The notes beneath the pieces are model-generated. The model did not search any database. It saw nothing but the letters and a program-made list of their open reading frames with translations, and was not told the DNA's origin. Below, piece by piece: positions 46,235 to 56,570 of a stretch of DNA of 64,000 nucleotides. Made by a program: the position numbers and the translations under genes. How positions within the stretch are numbered: the stretch's first letter is position 1; each line of letters begins with the position of its first letter. This DNA is from Fidelibacterota bacterium (lineage in GTDB: Bacteria > Fidelibacterota > Marinisomatia > Marinisomatales > SCKK01), in NCBI GenBank assembly GCA_004124475.1, contig SCKK01000006.1, positions 28,044-92,043 of the forward strand, read 5' to 3'.

Positions 46235-48358
46235 TTATTTTCTATTACGGTTATCTCCTTCATTAGACGAATAATGAGGACGTTCAATTAGGGCTTTGCG
46301 ACTTAAACCAAACTTTCCCCCAAAATCTACTTTAATGATTTTAACCTTAACAATCTCACCCTCTTTTATCACATCATCAACCTTATCAATCCTTCGGTGT
46401 TCAATTTCGCTGATGTGTAACAATCCTTCTTTCCCAGGCGCCAGTTGAATGAATGCTCCAAAGTCCATTATTCTTTTTACCTGACCCTCGAAAATCATCC
46501 CAACTTCCGGCTCAATAATTAGGGCTTCTACCATTTCTTTTGCTTTTTTACAATTCTCGTATGATTCTGAGGATATAACAATGGTCCCATCATCGTCAAT
46601 CTCAACTTCTGCACTTGATTCACTGATGATATTACGAATATTCCGTCCGCCAGGACCTATTACTTCTCCAATCTTGGTTTTCTCTATTTTGATATGAACA
46701 ATTTTTGGCGCATAAGGCGAAAGCGTTTCTTTTGGTTCTTTAATACAAGATTCCATAATATCAAGAATTTGGAGTCTTCCTACTTTCGCTATTTTAAGTG
46801 CTTTCGCGATTAGGTCAATCGGCATTCCTTCAATCTTCAGATCGACTTGTACAGAAGTAATTCCCTCTCGCGTTCCAGCGACTTTGAAATCCATATCACC
46901 ATAATGGTCTTCCTCTCCAAGGATATCAGTGAGAAGTACCTCCTTTTCCTCTTCTTTCACCAGACCTACTGATACTCCTGCTACAGGATTGGAAATAGGA
47001 ACGCCTGAATCCATGAGTGCTAATGATCCCGCACAAACAGATGCCATAGATGAAGAACCATTAGATTCCAAAATATCTGTAACCACTCGTACCGTGTAGG
47101 GGAATTTCTCAAAAGTCGGCATAACAATCTTAAGAGCCCGTTCGGCTAAATTTCCATGTCCAACTTCCCTCCTGCTAATGCCTAAATACCGTTTTATCTC
47201 CCCAACGCTGTATGGTGGAAAGTTATAATGGAGCATGAATTTCTTTTTAAATTCACCTTCAATATCATCGACGTATTGTTCATCAGATTTAGTACCAAGG
47301 GTTACTGTAGCCAAGCCCTGAGTTTCTCCTCGTGTAAATAACGCACTTCCATGGGTTCGAGGTAGAATACCAATAGAAACGCTTATGGGTCGGATTTCAT
47401 CCAAGGCACGACCATCAATTCGCTTACTCTCTTCAGTAATCATTCTTCTCACGTCTATCTTTATTTTTTCTGAGATTAATTTACTTATAGTGGACTTATC
47501 TTCAGGAAAATCTTCTTCAAGCTCCGACCAGATTTTATCTACAAAATCAGAAACCGATTTTTTCCTGGAAATTTTATCCGGTATTTGGTTTAGAGGACGG
47601 ATATTTCCATCAGCCCTTTTTTCTACCTCCCTGATGAGTTCAGGACTTATCTCGACAGTATCTAATTTTCGTTTTCTTATTGAGAAATTTTCCAGAAATT
47701 CCTTCTGGAATTTGACAATGTCCTTTATTGCCTCATGACCATATTCTATGGTCGTGAGTAAATCATCTTCTGAAAGCTCATTAGCCTCACCTTCGATCAT
47801 GATTATAGACTTCTCAGTTCCAGAAATTACAAGATCAAGTTTGCTATCTTCTAATTCTGTATTAGTCGGATTCAAGACAGGCCTCCCCCCAATAAACCCA
47901 AGATTAACTGAGGCAATTGGTCCATTCCATGGAATATCAGATAGCATTATGGCAACGGAAGTCCCAATCGTCCCGAGAACATCACCCGGATTTTCATTGT
48001 CCGTAGACAATAGACTGATTAAAACCTGGGTTTCACATCTGAATTCTTCAGGGAATAGTGGACGGATGGGTCTGTCCGTCAATCGCGATGCGAGAATTTC
48101 CTTCTCGGATGGTCTTCCTTCCCTTTTGAAATACCCCCCTGGTATTTTCCCACCTGCATAAGCTCTTTCCCGATAGTCAACTGTAAGGGGGAAAAAATCT
48201 ATACCTTCTCTCGGTTCTGAAGTTGCATTCACTGCAGACAATACAACCGTATCTCCATATCTTACTATCACCGACCCTGCAGACTGTTTGGCAATTTCTC
48301 CACTCTCAATTGTCAGTGTACGACCGGCTAAATCCATACTGTGTTTTATTAAACTCAT
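46235..48358 (-). CDS. pnp: Polyribonucleotide nucleotidyltransferase (PNPase)
   Basis: A 707-residue phosphorolytic 3'-5' exoribonuclease. Seen: the first RNase PH domain (about 1-230) with GKIPGGYFKREGRPSEKEIL, the all-helical linker, and the second RNase PH domain with GSALFTRGETQ. Then follow KH (GEVIGPGGRNIRNII) and S1 (EGQVKRIMDFGAFIQLAPGK) RNA-binding domains and a short basic tail. It follows rpsO as in many bacteria, and is the last gene of the nusA operon. Confidence 0.99.
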   Translation of the reverse strand: MSLIKHSMDLAGRTLTIESGEIAKQSAGSVIVRYGDTVVLSAVNATSEPREGIDFFPLTVDYRERAYAGGKIPGGYFKREGRPSEKEILASRLTDRPIRPLFPEEFRCETQVLISLLSTDNENPGDVLGTIGTSVAIMLSDIPWNGPIASVNLGFIGGRPVLNPTNTELEDSKLDLVISGTEKSIIMIEGEANELSEDDLLTTIEYGHEAIKDIVKFQKEFLENFSIRKRKLDTVEISPELIREVEKRADGNIRPLNQIPDKISRKKSVSDFVDKIWSELEEDFPEDKSTISKLISEKIKIDVRRMITEESKRIDGRALDEIRPISVSIGILPRTHGSALFTRGETQGLATVTLGTKSDEQYVDDIEGEFKKKFMLHYNFPPYSVGEIKRYLGISRREVGHGNLAERALKIVMPTFEKFPYTVRVVTDILESNGSSSMASVCAGSLALMDSGVPISNPVAGVSVGLVKEEEKEVLLTDILGEEDHYGDMDFKVAGTREGITSVQVDLKIEGMPIDLIAKALKIAKVGRLQILDIMESCIKEPKETLSPYAPKIVHIKIEKTKIGEVIGPGGRNIRNIISESSAEVEIDDDGTIVISSESYENCKKAKEMVEALIIEPEVGMIFEGQVKRIMDFGAFIQLAPGKEGLLHISEIEHRRIDKVDDVIKEGEIVKVKIIKVDFGGKFGLSRKALIERPHYSSNEGDNRNRK

Positions 48359-48381
48359 TATCGATACCTTCCTTATCTGTA

Positions 48382-48651
48382 TTATTTCCGAATTCCAAGC
48401 TCTTTTATCAGTTTTTTATAACTATTATAATCAGTTTTAACTAAATATTTTAAAAGCTTACGTCTTTTGGCTACCATCATAACCAATCCGCGTCTGGAGT
48501 GGTTATCTTTAGGATGCTCATTAAAATGACTGGCGAGTTCGCGAATTCTTTCAGTTAATAAGGCGATCTGAATTTTTGCTGAACCTGCATCCTTATCATG
48601 ATTACCAAAATTTTTAATAATTCCACTTTTCTTGTCTTTACTCAGTGTCAT
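48382..48651 (-). CDS. rpsO: 30S ribosomal protein S15
   Basis: An 89-residue primary 16S rRNA-binding protein. Seen: GSAKIQIALLTERIRELA then HFNEHPKDNHSRRGL and MVAKRRKLLKYL, all hallmark stretches. Its ATG overlaps the ribF stop (ATGA), so translation is coupled, and pnp follows 23 bp later. Confidence 0.99.
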   Translation of the reverse strand: MTLSKDKKSGIIKNFGNHDKDAGSAKIQIALLTERIRELASHFNEHPKDNHSRRGLVMMVAKRRKLLKYLVKTDYNSYKKLIKELGIRK

Positions 48652-49601
48652 TTTACCTCCTTACTGTAAATATTGATTCTACTGAGACAATATTCCTTAT
48701 CTTTGTGTAACTGTGATATTAATTCATCTTTTGAACTAAATTTTATCTCATTTCTTATACGCTCTAAAAATTGAACTTCAATTATTTCTCCATAAATATC
48801 TCCGACAAAATCATCAAAAAAATGAATTTCCATTACGAATTCTTTTTCATCAAAAGTAGGGCGGTAACCTATATTACACATCCCATAAAATACGTCCATA
48901 TTAAAAATTCCTCTTGCAAAATAAACTCCGGATTTAGGAATCAATTGCCTTTCATCCTTGGGAACAAAGTTTGCCGTAGGGAAATTAAGTCTGTGTCCTC
49001 TTCCTGTCCCATGGACAATATATGCCTCAAACCCATAAACCCAACCCAACTCGAATGATGCTCGCCTTACATATCCATTCTTGATAAGACTACGGATATA
49101 GGTACTGCTGATAATTTTGTCCTGATCTTTTATTTCAGACACTACTATTACGGTATAATTTCCTTTTTCCGCATAAGATTGCAAAAACTCACTATTACCT
49201 TCACGTCTGAACCCAAAGTGGTGGTCATATCCTATGATAATCTGTTTGGGATAAAATTTTTCAATCAATATTTCTTCTATAAATGATTTTGCAGTGATAT
49301 GGGAAAAATTCAAATCAAAGTCTATCACAAATGTTATATCTATGCCAAGATTTTCTAACAAAGCTAATTTTTTATCAATGTCCATAAGTAGTTCAAAAAC
49401 TTTAGAACTGTGATTCATCAGGATTTCTTTGGGATGAGGATCAAAAGTAATGACAACCGATTTTTCACCGACTGCATTTGCAGTAGTAATCACTTTTTTT
49501 ATTATTTCCTGATGTCCACGATGTAACCCATCAAAAGACCCAATAGTAAGAATGCAATTCTTTAGTGGCTCAATTTCTTTTATGCTGCGATAGATAACCA
49601 T
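48648..49601 (-). CDS. ribF: Bifunctional riboflavin kinase / FAD synthetase
   Basis: A 317-residue enzyme making FMN and FAD. Seen: the N-terminal nucleotidyltransferase with TIGSFDGLHRGHQEII (about 20-35), IIGYDHHFGFRREG (about 127-140), and the C-terminal flavokinase with GTGRGHRLNFPTANF (about 203-217). It sits in the translation operon and overlaps truB by 22 bp. It uses the riboflavin made by the rib operon at the right end of the window. Confidence 0.97.
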   Translation of the reverse strand: MVIYRSIKEIEPLKNCILTIGSFDGLHRGHQEIIKKVITTANAVGEKSVVITFDPHPKEILMNHSSKVFELLMDIDKKLALLENLGIDITFVIDFDLNFSHITAKSFIEEILIEKFYPKQIIIGYDHHFGFRREGNSEFLQSYAEKGNYTVIVVSEIKDQDKIISSTYIRSLIKNGYVRRASFELGWVYGFEAYIVHGTGRGHRLNFPTANFVPKDERQLIPKSGVYFARGIFNMDVFYGMCNIGYRPTFDEKEFVMEIHFFDDFVGDIYGEIIEVQFLERIRNEIKFSSKDELISQLHKDKEYCLSRINIYSKEVK

Positions 49602-50230
49602 TCCGCTAACTTTTCTAAGTATATTGAGTCAGTTATATGATGTTCTCCAATTCTCAGACGGGTGAGACTGACCAAATGGCCTGTTGTTCCTAAAGCTTTT
49701 GCAATATCAATCCCAAGTTGACGTACATAGGTACCTTTCGAACACGTTACTTGAAACTCAATAACATCTTTTTTAATCGACAGGAACTCCAAAGAATATA
49801 TATTAATTGACACAGGTTCTCTATGTACTACTTCATTTCTTCTGGCAAGTTTATATAACCTGACGCCGTTAATTCTCTTTGCAGAATACATAGGTGGAAC
49901 TTGTTGTAATTCACCCACAAATAATTTGAATACCTTTTTTATCTTTTCTACGGATATTTGTGGGACAGGTATAGACTTGATTACCGTTCCATCCAAATCG
50001 AGTGTATCTGTTTCCTGACCAAGTTTTAATTTGGCACGATATTCTTTCTTAAGATTCGAATATTTTGATAGCAATTTTGTTGATTTACCAATTCCAATGA
50101 TCAATAATCCATCAGCAAAAGGATCTAATGTACCACCGTGTCCAACACGTTTTTCTCCTGTTATAGATCTTATTTTTTTTACCACATCAAAGGAGGTCCA
50201 ACCTATCGGTTTATATACAGGAATAATCAT
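49580..50230 (-). CDS. truB: tRNA pseudouridine synthase B
   Basis: A 216-residue tRNA pseudouridine-55 synthase. Seen: KPIGWTSFDVVKKIR, the catalytic GHGGTLDPFADGLLIIGIGK with the conserved Asp (about 37), and YSAKRINGVRLYKLAR. It is shorter than E. coli TruB (314) because the C-terminal PUA domain is missing. That is common outside Proteobacteria. Confidence 0.97.
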   Translation of the reverse strand: MIIPVYKPIGWTSFDVVKKIRSITGEKRVGHGGTLDPFADGLLIIGIGKSTKLLSKYSNLKKEYRAKLKLGQETDTLDLDGTVIKSIPVPQISVEKIKKVFKLFVGELQQVPPMYSAKRINGVRLYKLARRNEVVHREPVSINIYSLEFLSIKKDVIEFQVTCSKGTYVRQLGIDIAKALGTTGHLVSLTRLRIGEHHITDSIYLEKLAEWLSIAA

Positions 50231-50231
50231 C

Positions 50232-50588
50232 TTATTTCCTTAGATGAATTTTGTTTAAAAGTCTATCTAATTTTTCTACCTCTTCGTAGGTCTCATCGTA
50301 AAAAAATGCAAGATCGGGAACAGATTTACTTCGAATCATAGAACCGAGGACGCCTCTGATTACTCCCTTTTTCGCTTTAAAATATTTTTCTACAGCGCTT
50401 TTTTTAACTTTTCGATTTAAAACACTTAAATAAACACGAGCCAATTTCAAATCTTTCGACATTTTCACATGAGTTATTGTCACAAAACCGATACTCGACA
50501 AATCAATTTCCTTGAAAAAAATCTCACCAAGCATTTTCGACAGTTCATGTGCATATCGATCAGGTCGTTTAAATGGACGCACATTCAT
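50232..50588 (-). CDS. rbfA: Ribosome-binding factor A
   Basis: A 118-residue KH-fold protein needed for 16S maturation in the cold. Seen: FKRPDRYAHELSKMLGEIF, the FVTITHVKMSKDLKLARVYL strand-helix unit and GVIRGVLGSMIRSKSVPDL. It lies one base from truB and overlaps the DUF503 gene by an ATGA. It is intact, in contrast to rimP at the head of the same operon. Confidence 0.96.
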   Translation of the reverse strand: MNVRPFKRPDRYAHELSKMLGEIFFKEIDLSSIGFVTITHVKMSKDLKLARVYLSVLNRKVKKSAVEKYFKAKKGVIRGVLGSMIRSKSVPDLAFFYDETYEEVEKLDRLLNKIHLRK

Positions 50589-50866
50589 ATAATTTCAAGA
50601 GATTCCTTAATGATTGTCACCGGATATCTATTTTCTATCTTTTGGCTTATTAGATATAATTCTCTATGTACAATTGTCTGATCCCTTCCCACCATCGCAA
50701 TTGCAATCTTGGAGGATTTTAGTACATCGTGATGGTCAATTTCAGCCACCGAAATGTTAAACTGTTTTCTTAAATAATTTTTCATTGGTTTTATGATTGA
50801 TCGTTTCTCTTTCAGAGATCGAGGACTTAGAATCCGGAGTTCAATCTGTAATATTCCAATCCTCAT
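50585..50866 (-). CDS. DUF503 / YlxP-like protein
   Basis: A 93-residue protein. Seen: GILQIELRILSPRSLKEKRS and the FNISVAEIDHHDVLKSSKIA core of DUF503. It is found between infB and rbfA in many bacteria, and an accessory role in ribosome assembly has been suggested. The exact function is not established. Confidence 0.9.
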   Translation of the reverse strand: MRIGILQIELRILSPRSLKEKRSIIKPMKNYLRKQFNISVAEIDHHDVLKSSKIAIAMVGRDQTIVHRELYLISQKIENRYPVTIIKESLEII

Positions 50867-50992
50867 TGTATCTAAATGAAAGGGGTTAAGTAATTTTTAT
50901 TAAGAAAATAACCTCGTTCCCCCGAACTCCCCCGTATTCCGAGCTTCCGGATTCCTCCTTATGAGGCAAACATTTCTCCAGTACTCCATACA

Positions 50993-53467
50993 CTATTCCA
51001 AGGTTCTTTTTAATTCTTGGGTAGTATAGGTCACTATTAAATCACCTTCCAGAAAATCCTTCATCCCCTGCATTCCGATACCACACTCTTTTCCTTCCGG
51101 TATTTCTTTTACATCATTCTGAAGATGTTTTAAGGATGTAATTACACCTTCGAAGACTACAGAATCATCCCTAATTACCCTCGCCTTATCGTTTCTGGTT
51201 ATTTTTCCATTTACAACCCTGCATCCGGCAATGGATCCCCTTCTCGATATTTTAAATACTTGCAATATCTCCGCCCGTCCAAGGGTCTCTTCCACTATTT
51301 CCGGTTCTAAAAGACCCTCAAGAGCAAGTCGAATCTCGTTTACAGCATCATAAATAACATTATAAAGCCTGACTTCCACTCCTTCCTGTTTTGCAACGAG
51401 ATTAGCGTTCGTATTTTTACTAACATTAAATCCAATTACGATTGCACCAGACGCAGAAGCAAGTAAAATATCAGATTCTGTAATAATTCCTACACCTTTG
51501 TGTACCACGTCCACTTTTACTTCTTTACTTGGAATTTTTGATAAAGCATCAATTAATGCTTCGATAGAACCATCCACGTCAGCTTTGATGATAAGCGGGA
51601 GACTTTTTATAGCACCCTCTTTGATCTCCCGAGAAATTGTATCTAAAGAACGAGAGTAGATCATTTGGCGCTGAATTTCGCGATGAGTACGATCTAATCC
51701 CTCTGCCAGTTTTCTTGCATTTTTCTCATCTTGCACGACGGCAAATCGATCACCTGCTTGCGGAATTCTCTCGAACCCAAGAACTTGCACAGGATCAGAG
51801 GGTCCCGCAGATTTTATGCGTACATTACGTTCGTTAAATAATGCTTTAACCTTTCCATGAGATTGACCGCAAACAAATGAATCACCAATTCGTAAGGTCC
51901 CTTTTCGAACCAATATTGTAGCAATGGCTCCAAGACCTTTATCCAGACGGGACTCTATGACAATAGCTTTTGCCCTTGTTTTTGGGTTGGCTTTTAACTC
52001 AAGGATTTCAGTTTCGAGGGCAAGCAATTCCAGCAAATCTTCAATTCCGTCTCCCGTTTTGGCTGAAATCTCCATACTCTGCACTTTTCCGCCCATACCT
52101 TCTACTAATATGTCGTGTTTAGACAGCTCTCTCCTCACTCGATCGGGATTAGCTTCGGGTTTATCAATCTTATTAATCGCTATGACAAGTGGTACGTTTG
52201 CAGATTTCGCATGGTTAATTGCTTCAATAGTTTGAGGTTGAACACCGTCATCAGCAGAAACAATAAGAAGCACCACATCTGTAACTTGTGCTCCCCTGGC
52301 ACGCATAGCAGTGAAAGCCTCATGTCCAGGTGTATCTAAAAAGGTGACACTTCTTCTATTATCCAAAGTAACTTCATAGGCACCTATATGCTGTGTAATA
52401 CCACCCGCTTCACCTGCCACTACATTACTATTACGAATATAATCCAGTAATGATGTCTTACCATGATCCACATGCCCCATAATCGTTACAACGGGAGATC
52501 TTGGAACAGCATTTTTCAAATCATCTTTAGAATCCTCAAATGAAAAAATATCTTCATCATTACCTTCAAGAACTTCAATACGATATCCAACGTCTTCAGC
52601 TATTAGAGCCAAAATGTCCAAATTTAGTCGTTGATTTATAGTAGCTGGGATTCCCAATTCCAAACACTTGGTAATAATATCCGTCGGATTGATATCTAGT
52701 ACCTGAGCCAACTCTTGAACATTCATGAAATCTCTCACCTTAACTATTTTTAATTCAGTCTCAACGACTTCTTCTGCAACGACTTTATCTCTCCGATATT
52801 TTCTTCTTTTGGTTCTTGTGTCAATTTTTGCCAATGTTTTGCGGATTGCTGAATCAATGGATATTTTTTCAGCTGCATTTTCCGTTGATACCTCTTCTCC
52901 AGTCTTCTTTACGTGCTTTCTAGGCACTGTCCCTATCTTTGATTCAATTTCCGAGATATCAATCTTTCTCAGTCTGAGTTTTTTAGGCTTGATTAGTTTA
53001 ACGATTTCTTTCTCTAAAGATTTTTTTCCATCGGTAAATATTATTTTAATAGAGTCAGGTTTTTCAACAACCTTTTTGAGTTTGATAACTTCTTCTTTCT
53101 GTTGTTTGGCCTCTATTGCCAGTTTTTTCATTTTAGCTGTAGCTTCTGCTAATATTTGTTCTCTGGATTCTAATCTTCTCTGTTCATCCGGCATTAATAT
53201 TTTAAGAGGTTTTTTTTCAGTGAGACGATCGAGACGACGAGAATGAATCTGTTTCCTCATCTGTTCTTTCCGGTATCGATCAACACTAAGAAGGTCTTTT
53301 TCGAACTCTTCAAGAATCAGTTGATATGTATCCTCATCTACTGGACTCATATGACTATTTACTTTAATACTATGTTTTTTAAGGAGGTCAATAATTTCTT
53401 CGTGAGAAATATTAAGTTCCTTGGCAATATGAAAAACTCTCCGTTTTTTGATTGTCACATCAGTCAT
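50993..53467 (-). CDS. infB: Translation initiation factor IF-2
   Basis: An 824-residue GTPase that places fMet-tRNA. Seen: a basic, variable N-terminal region with an IF2-N module ([19 protein letters not shown]), the G domain beginning [14 protein letters not shown] (about residue 330) with [16 protein letters not shown] and [10 protein letters not shown], and C-terminal domains with [10 protein letters not shown]. The charged linker of about 250 residues is normal for the family. It lies 32 bp after nusA. Confidence 0.99.
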   Translation of the reverse strand: MTDVTIKKRRVFHIAKELNISHEEIIDLLKKHSIKVNSHMSPVDEDTYQLILEEFEKDLLSVDRYRKEQMRKQIHSRRLDRLTEKKPLKILMPDEQRRLESREQILAEATAKMKKLAIEAKQQKEEVIKLKKVVEKPDSIKIIFTDGKKSLEKEIVKLIKPKKLRLRKIDISEIESKIGTVPRKHVKKTGEEVSTENAAEKISIDSAIRKTLAKIDTRTKRRKYRRDKVVAEEVVETELKIVKVRDFMNVQELAQVLDINPTDIITKCLELGIPATINQRLNLDILALIAEDVGYRIEVLEGNDEDIFSFEDSKDDLKNAVPRSPVVTIMGHVDHGKTSLLDYIRNSNVVAGEAGGITQHIGAYEVTLDNRRSVTFLDTPGHEAFTAMRARGAQVTDVVLLIVSADDGVQPQTIEAINHAKSANVPLVIAINKIDKPEANPDRVRRELSKHDILVEGMGGKVQSMEISAKTGDGIEDLLELLALETEILELKANPKTRAKAIVIESRLDKGLGAIATILVRKGTLRIGDSFVCGQSHGKVKALFNERNVRIKSAGPSDPVQVLGFERIPQAGDRFAVVQDEKNARKLAEGLDRTHREIQRQMIYSRSLDTISREIKEGAIKSLPLIIKADVDGSIEALIDALSKIPSKEVKVDVVHKGVGIITESDILLASASGAIVIGFNVSKNTNANLVAKQEGVEVRLYNVIYDAVNEIRLALEGLLEPEIVEETLGRAEILQVFKISRRGSIAGCRVVNGKITRNDKARVIRDDSVVFEGVITSLKHLQNDVKEIPEGKECGIGMQGMKDFLEGDLIVTYTTQELKRTLE

Positions 53468-53499
53468 TTTTATACCTTCATTCCCATTTTATCATTCTT

Positions 53500-54837
53500 T
53501 TATTCTTCAATTGCTTCCTCTAATGTCAATTCACCTTTTTCGATAATTTCTTTTATATCCTCTCTTTCTTCCTCAGATTTTCCATTTTCATCTCTATTGT
53601 CTAAAAAAGATTGTATTCGTACAGACATTGTATCAATCAATTTTTCGCCTACTCCTTTTATAGACAATAATGTATCTCGTGCTGTATTTTGAAAATCTTG
53701 AGTTGTATAAACATCCACCTGTTCCAGAAGACTGACCATTCTCGGTGTCAAATCCTTTATCTTATTGAGATATAATTCATCGTACTCAGGTTCTTTTTCC
53801 CGTTCGTATTCAGATTTTTTAACCGCTTCGATTGAATATCCGGAAACTCGAGAGGCGAGGATTACATTTTGATACCCTTTGCCAACTCCTGATTCCATAT
53901 CTTCATCATCAAAGATCGCCATGCAATATTTCTTCTCATCATCAATATAGAGATTTATCGGTTTAGCAGGGGATAATGCTCTCGAAATCAATACCTCAGT
54001 TTGGGCACTGTAGTTAATCACATCTATCCTTTCCCCGTTTAACTCTCGAACAATTGCTTGAATCCTGCTTCCTCTCATTCCCACACAAGCGCCAACAGCA
54101 TCAATTCTTTTATCGGATGATTTGACTATTATTTTCGAACGTTCACCAGGAGCTCTTGCGATAGATAAAATTTGGATAATACCATCTTCTATTTCCGGAA
54201 CTTCCATCTCAAATAACTTGAAGAGGAATTGATTGTCACTACGTGATATGATGATATTAGGTCCTCTTGGGGTCATCTCTACTGACTTTACAATAGCTCT
54301 AATAGTATCCCCTCGTCGATATCGCTCAAACTCTATTCTTTCAGACTTTGGCATTAGGAGTTCACATTGGTCGATGTGTACATATACATTATCTTTGTAA
54401 ACTTGTCTCACATCTCCTATAACAATTTCTCCTACTTTTTGATAATAGTCTTCAAATACATACTTTTTTTCTATATCACGAATTTTTTGCGCCAAAAATT
54501 GTTTTGCTGATAAAATCAAGCGCCTGCCAAATATGGCTGGATCAATTACCTCAATGAATATATCCCCAACTTCCAAATCAGGTTCTATTACTCGTGCCTT
54601 TTCAAGTTCTATTTCGTAAACCGGATCTTCAACACCCAATACAATAGTTTTTTCCTGGTAGATTTCGATTTCACCTTTGTCAATATTTACGATTACACTG
54701 CAATTAGAAGCATCGTTAAAATGTCTTTCAAGAAGACTCATAAACAATTCCTCAAGAATTGTCCCTAATTCCGTTCTATCAATGTTTTTGTCTTTTGCAA
54801 TTGATGTAAAGCATTCTATTAGGTCCTGACTTCTCAA
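53500..54837 (-). CDS. nusA: Transcription termination/antitermination factor NusA
   Basis: A 445-residue RNA-polymerase-binding factor. Seen: the NusA N-terminal domain, an S1 domain (about 135-200), KH1 and KH2 (with DAVGACVGMRGSRIQAIV then RELNGERIDVI) and a helix-hairpin-helix-like C-terminal module (LLSIKGVGEKLIDTM). The C-terminal acidic stretch is short. First intact gene of the operon; the rimP that normally precedes it is disrupted. Confidence 0.98.
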   Translation of the reverse strand: MRSQDLIECFTSIAKDKNIDRTELGTILEELFMSLLERHFNDASNCSVIVNIDKGEIEIYQEKTIVLGVEDPVYEIELEKARVIEPDLEVGDIFIEVIDPAIFGRRLILSAKQFLAQKIRDIEKKYVFEDYYQKVGEIVIGDVRQVYKDNVYVHIDQCELLMPKSERIEFERYRRGDTIRAIVKSVEMTPRGPNIIISRSDNQFLFKLFEMEVPEIEDGIIQILSIARAPGERSKIIVKSSDKRIDAVGACVGMRGSRIQAIVRELNGERIDVINYSAQTEVLISRALSPAKPINLYIDDEKKYCMAIFDDEDMESGVGKGYQNVILASRVSGYSIEAVKKSEYEREKEPEYDELYLNKIKDLTPRMVSLLEQVDVYTTQDFQNTARDTLLSIKGVGEKLIDTMSVRIQSFLDNRDENGKSEEEREDIKEIIEKGELTLEEAIEE

Positions 54838-54929
54838 TGTATCCTCCTCTTTTTTTTACTTTAGTTTATACACAAAAGGAAAGAGTAACGACGGACTCAT
54901 CTGTTATTTTACCGGTGGATAAATTACCC

Positions 54930-55344
54930 TTAGATAATATCAGTGAATAAGATATTGTAAAAATGATCTCTACTTTCCGCTACCAAAACACCCTCCTTAA
55001 AATCCTTTAAAACTCCCTCAATTGGATTTGAAATCTCAAATACAGTGTGTTTAATAATCATTCTATTCTCAATATTTCGCAGGAATTGAAATTCTTCTGT
55101 TAACGGGTAGTCTAAACCTGGTGAAGTAATCTCCAATCCGTAACCATTCCGGAAAAGCTTAATTATTCGATCAGATTTTTAAATGTGTTTGGTCATCAGG
55201 GTTATTTCTTCCATAGCAGTCCCTCTCCGGGTATCAATTGTTACTTTTATATGTGGGTTTCTAAAATCTCAGGAAATCCTAGTTTTGATAAGCATGATTC
55301 CACATTCATTTGCAATTTCTTCAATAATCTTTTCCCATGTCCAT
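54930..55344 (-). pseudogene. rimP: Disrupted rimP (ribosome maturation factor)
   Basis: RimP is recognisable along its length but not translatable. A start ATG at 55344 sits 6 bases after an AAGGAGAG site, giving MDM, but one extra G in the GGG at 55337-55335 shifts the frame. In the shifted frame EKIIEEIANECGIMLIKTRI runs into TGA (55271-55269). DFRNPHIKVTIDTRRGTAM and MEEITLMTKHI then run into TAA (55181-55179). After that GYGLEITSPGLDYPLTEEF, the family's LEVSSPGLDRPL motif, continues to 54930. Spacing between RimP landmarks is preserved, so the stops are substitutions, not indels. Three lesions in about 400 bp make sequencing error unlikely. The next gene nusA and the rest of the operon are intact. 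Confidence 0.85.
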
Positions 55345-55377
55345 CCAGAACTCTCCTTTTCAAAAAGCTTTCTTAGC

Positions 55378-55400
55378 AAAAAGTGGGTCTTCAGACCCAC
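55378..55400 (-). terminator. Hairpin with U-run upstream of rimP
   Basis: On the minus strand GTGGGTC, a TGAA loop and GACCCAC are followed by TTTTT. The hairpin ends about 34 bases before the rimP ATG, so it may end upstream transcription or attenuate the nusA operon. Confidence 0.7.
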
Positions 55401-55724
55401 CTCACGACGCCAAATTTATCTTTTTATATGATAGTTTACAAGTTAAATCAATTGAAAGCGACTATACTTTATGTAAATAAGTTTATGTATAAATAGTACG
55501 GATTTGAGATGGAAAATTCCTTTTTCAGATTTTTCCTCCAAAGGAGACTCTTTGGGTCAAAAGTCACGAAAGTCACAATGAACTCCCCTAGAGACTCCCA
55601 CGGAAAGTCCCGAAGTTTCGGGATGTAGCTATGATCTTAGTGATCCATGCCATCAGTTATTACATCTATTCTATTACCGTGGCATTCATGGTTTTACCAT
55701 ACACTGGTTTGATCGAGATAAAAC
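55401..55724. other. Spacer with hairpin elements
   Basis: This 324-bp stretch has no supported gene. It contains GGAGACTCTTTGGGTC (about 55543-55558) and the TCCCGAAGTTTCGGGA hairpin (55608-55623). Confidence 0.5.
55608..55623. repeat. TCCCGAA/TTCGGGA hairpin
   Basis: TCCCGAAGTTTCGGGA, identical to the copy at 2792-2807. Confidence 0.55.
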
Positions 55725-56414
55725 TTATAAGGATTGTGATTGAACAACCAATCTTCCCTCCAACTCACTAATCTGATCTCGTATTTTTATCGGAGGATCT
55801 TTTATCAATTTTAATTCAAACAAGAATAGATTTGCGTCAACAATATTTCCGGAATCGATGAATGCTTGAACTGCTCTTACTTTATTCAGCAGTTTTGAAT
55901 AGGTAAATTTTCCCATCATTGAAGCATCTAAAAATAATTTTGCTGCTGATTCATAATTCCCCTGTTCTTCTTCAAAATTAGCAAGGATTTCTAAGGCTGC
56001 CACTTTAAGAACGGTATCATTATCTTTTTCCAACATCTCTTTTAATGAATTTATCCCTTTATCGGAACTATCAATGGTAAAATACAGTTGACCGAGATAA
56101 AATAAAGCGTTTATGCCTGGAGTAGTGTTAGGATACTCATCAACCAAATCCTCATATTGTTGAATGGCATCCAATGTATACCCATTCTGTTGAAAAATAT
56201 GTCCTTTTGCAAGCATATTTGCTGCATCAGACTCTGATGAACTTTTTATATTTGATCCTATAAATGCTATGATGATAACAGCAATAATAAAACCTGTCCC
56301 CATCCATATCTTTTTCTGGTGTGTTTTAAATAGTTTCTGAGTATTATAAATAGTTTCAAGCAAAGGATCATGACGAATTTCTTTTTTTGTGATTTTCTTT
56401 TTAGGTCTTAACAT
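55725..56414 (-). CDS. Membrane-anchored TPR protein (YfgM-like)
   Basis: A 229-residue protein. Seen: a basic, cytoplasmic N-terminal tail, one transmembrane helix (about residues 38-55), then TPR-like repeats (LAKGHIFQQNGYTLDAIQQY, then YPNTTPGINALFYLGQLYF). This layout matches the YfgM/ancillary SecYEG-translocon type of protein. A role in envelope biogenesis is inference. It stands alone between the nusA operon and a tRNA gene. Confidence 0.72.
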   Translation of the reverse strand: MLRPKKKITKKEIRHDPLLETIYNTQKLFKTHQKKIWMGTGFIIAVIIIAFIGSNIKSSSESDAANMLAKGHIFQQNGYTLDAIQQYEDLVDEYPNTTPGINALFYLGQLYFTIDSSDKGINSLKEMLEKDNDTVLKVAALEILANFEEEQGNYESAAKLFLDASMMGKFTYSKLLNKVRAVQAFIDSGNIVDANLFLFELKLIKDPPIKIRDQISELEGRLVVQSQSL

Positions 56415-56496
56415 ATTTTATTTTCTCTCTATTTGATTCGGTTAATTTATTGTATCTTCTACATGCTGATATGTCGGGGCTATGTTCTAGAACCAG

Positions 56497-56570
56497 TACC
56501 CCGGACCCGATTCGAACGGGTGACCTACTGCTTAGGAGGCAGTTGCTCTATCCAATTGAGCTACCGGGGC
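56497..56570 (-). tRNA. tRNA-Arg (anticodon CCT)
   Basis: A 74-nt cloverleaf on the minus strand. The acceptor stem GCCCCGG pairs with CCGGGGT (first pair G-U), the D arm is GCTC...GAGC, the anticodon stem ACTGC/GCAGT encloses loop CTCCTAA with anticodon CCT, and the T arm is ACCCG TTCGAAT CGGGT. The CCA end is not encoded. It reads the AGG codon. Confidence 0.95.

Noticed and set aside
55134..55344. Stop codons in rimP as recoding or an alternative genetic code
   Set aside because: Both TGA and TAA occur within the frame and there is also a frameshift. TGA is used as a normal stop elsewhere (tamB, prfB), so decay is the simpler explanation.
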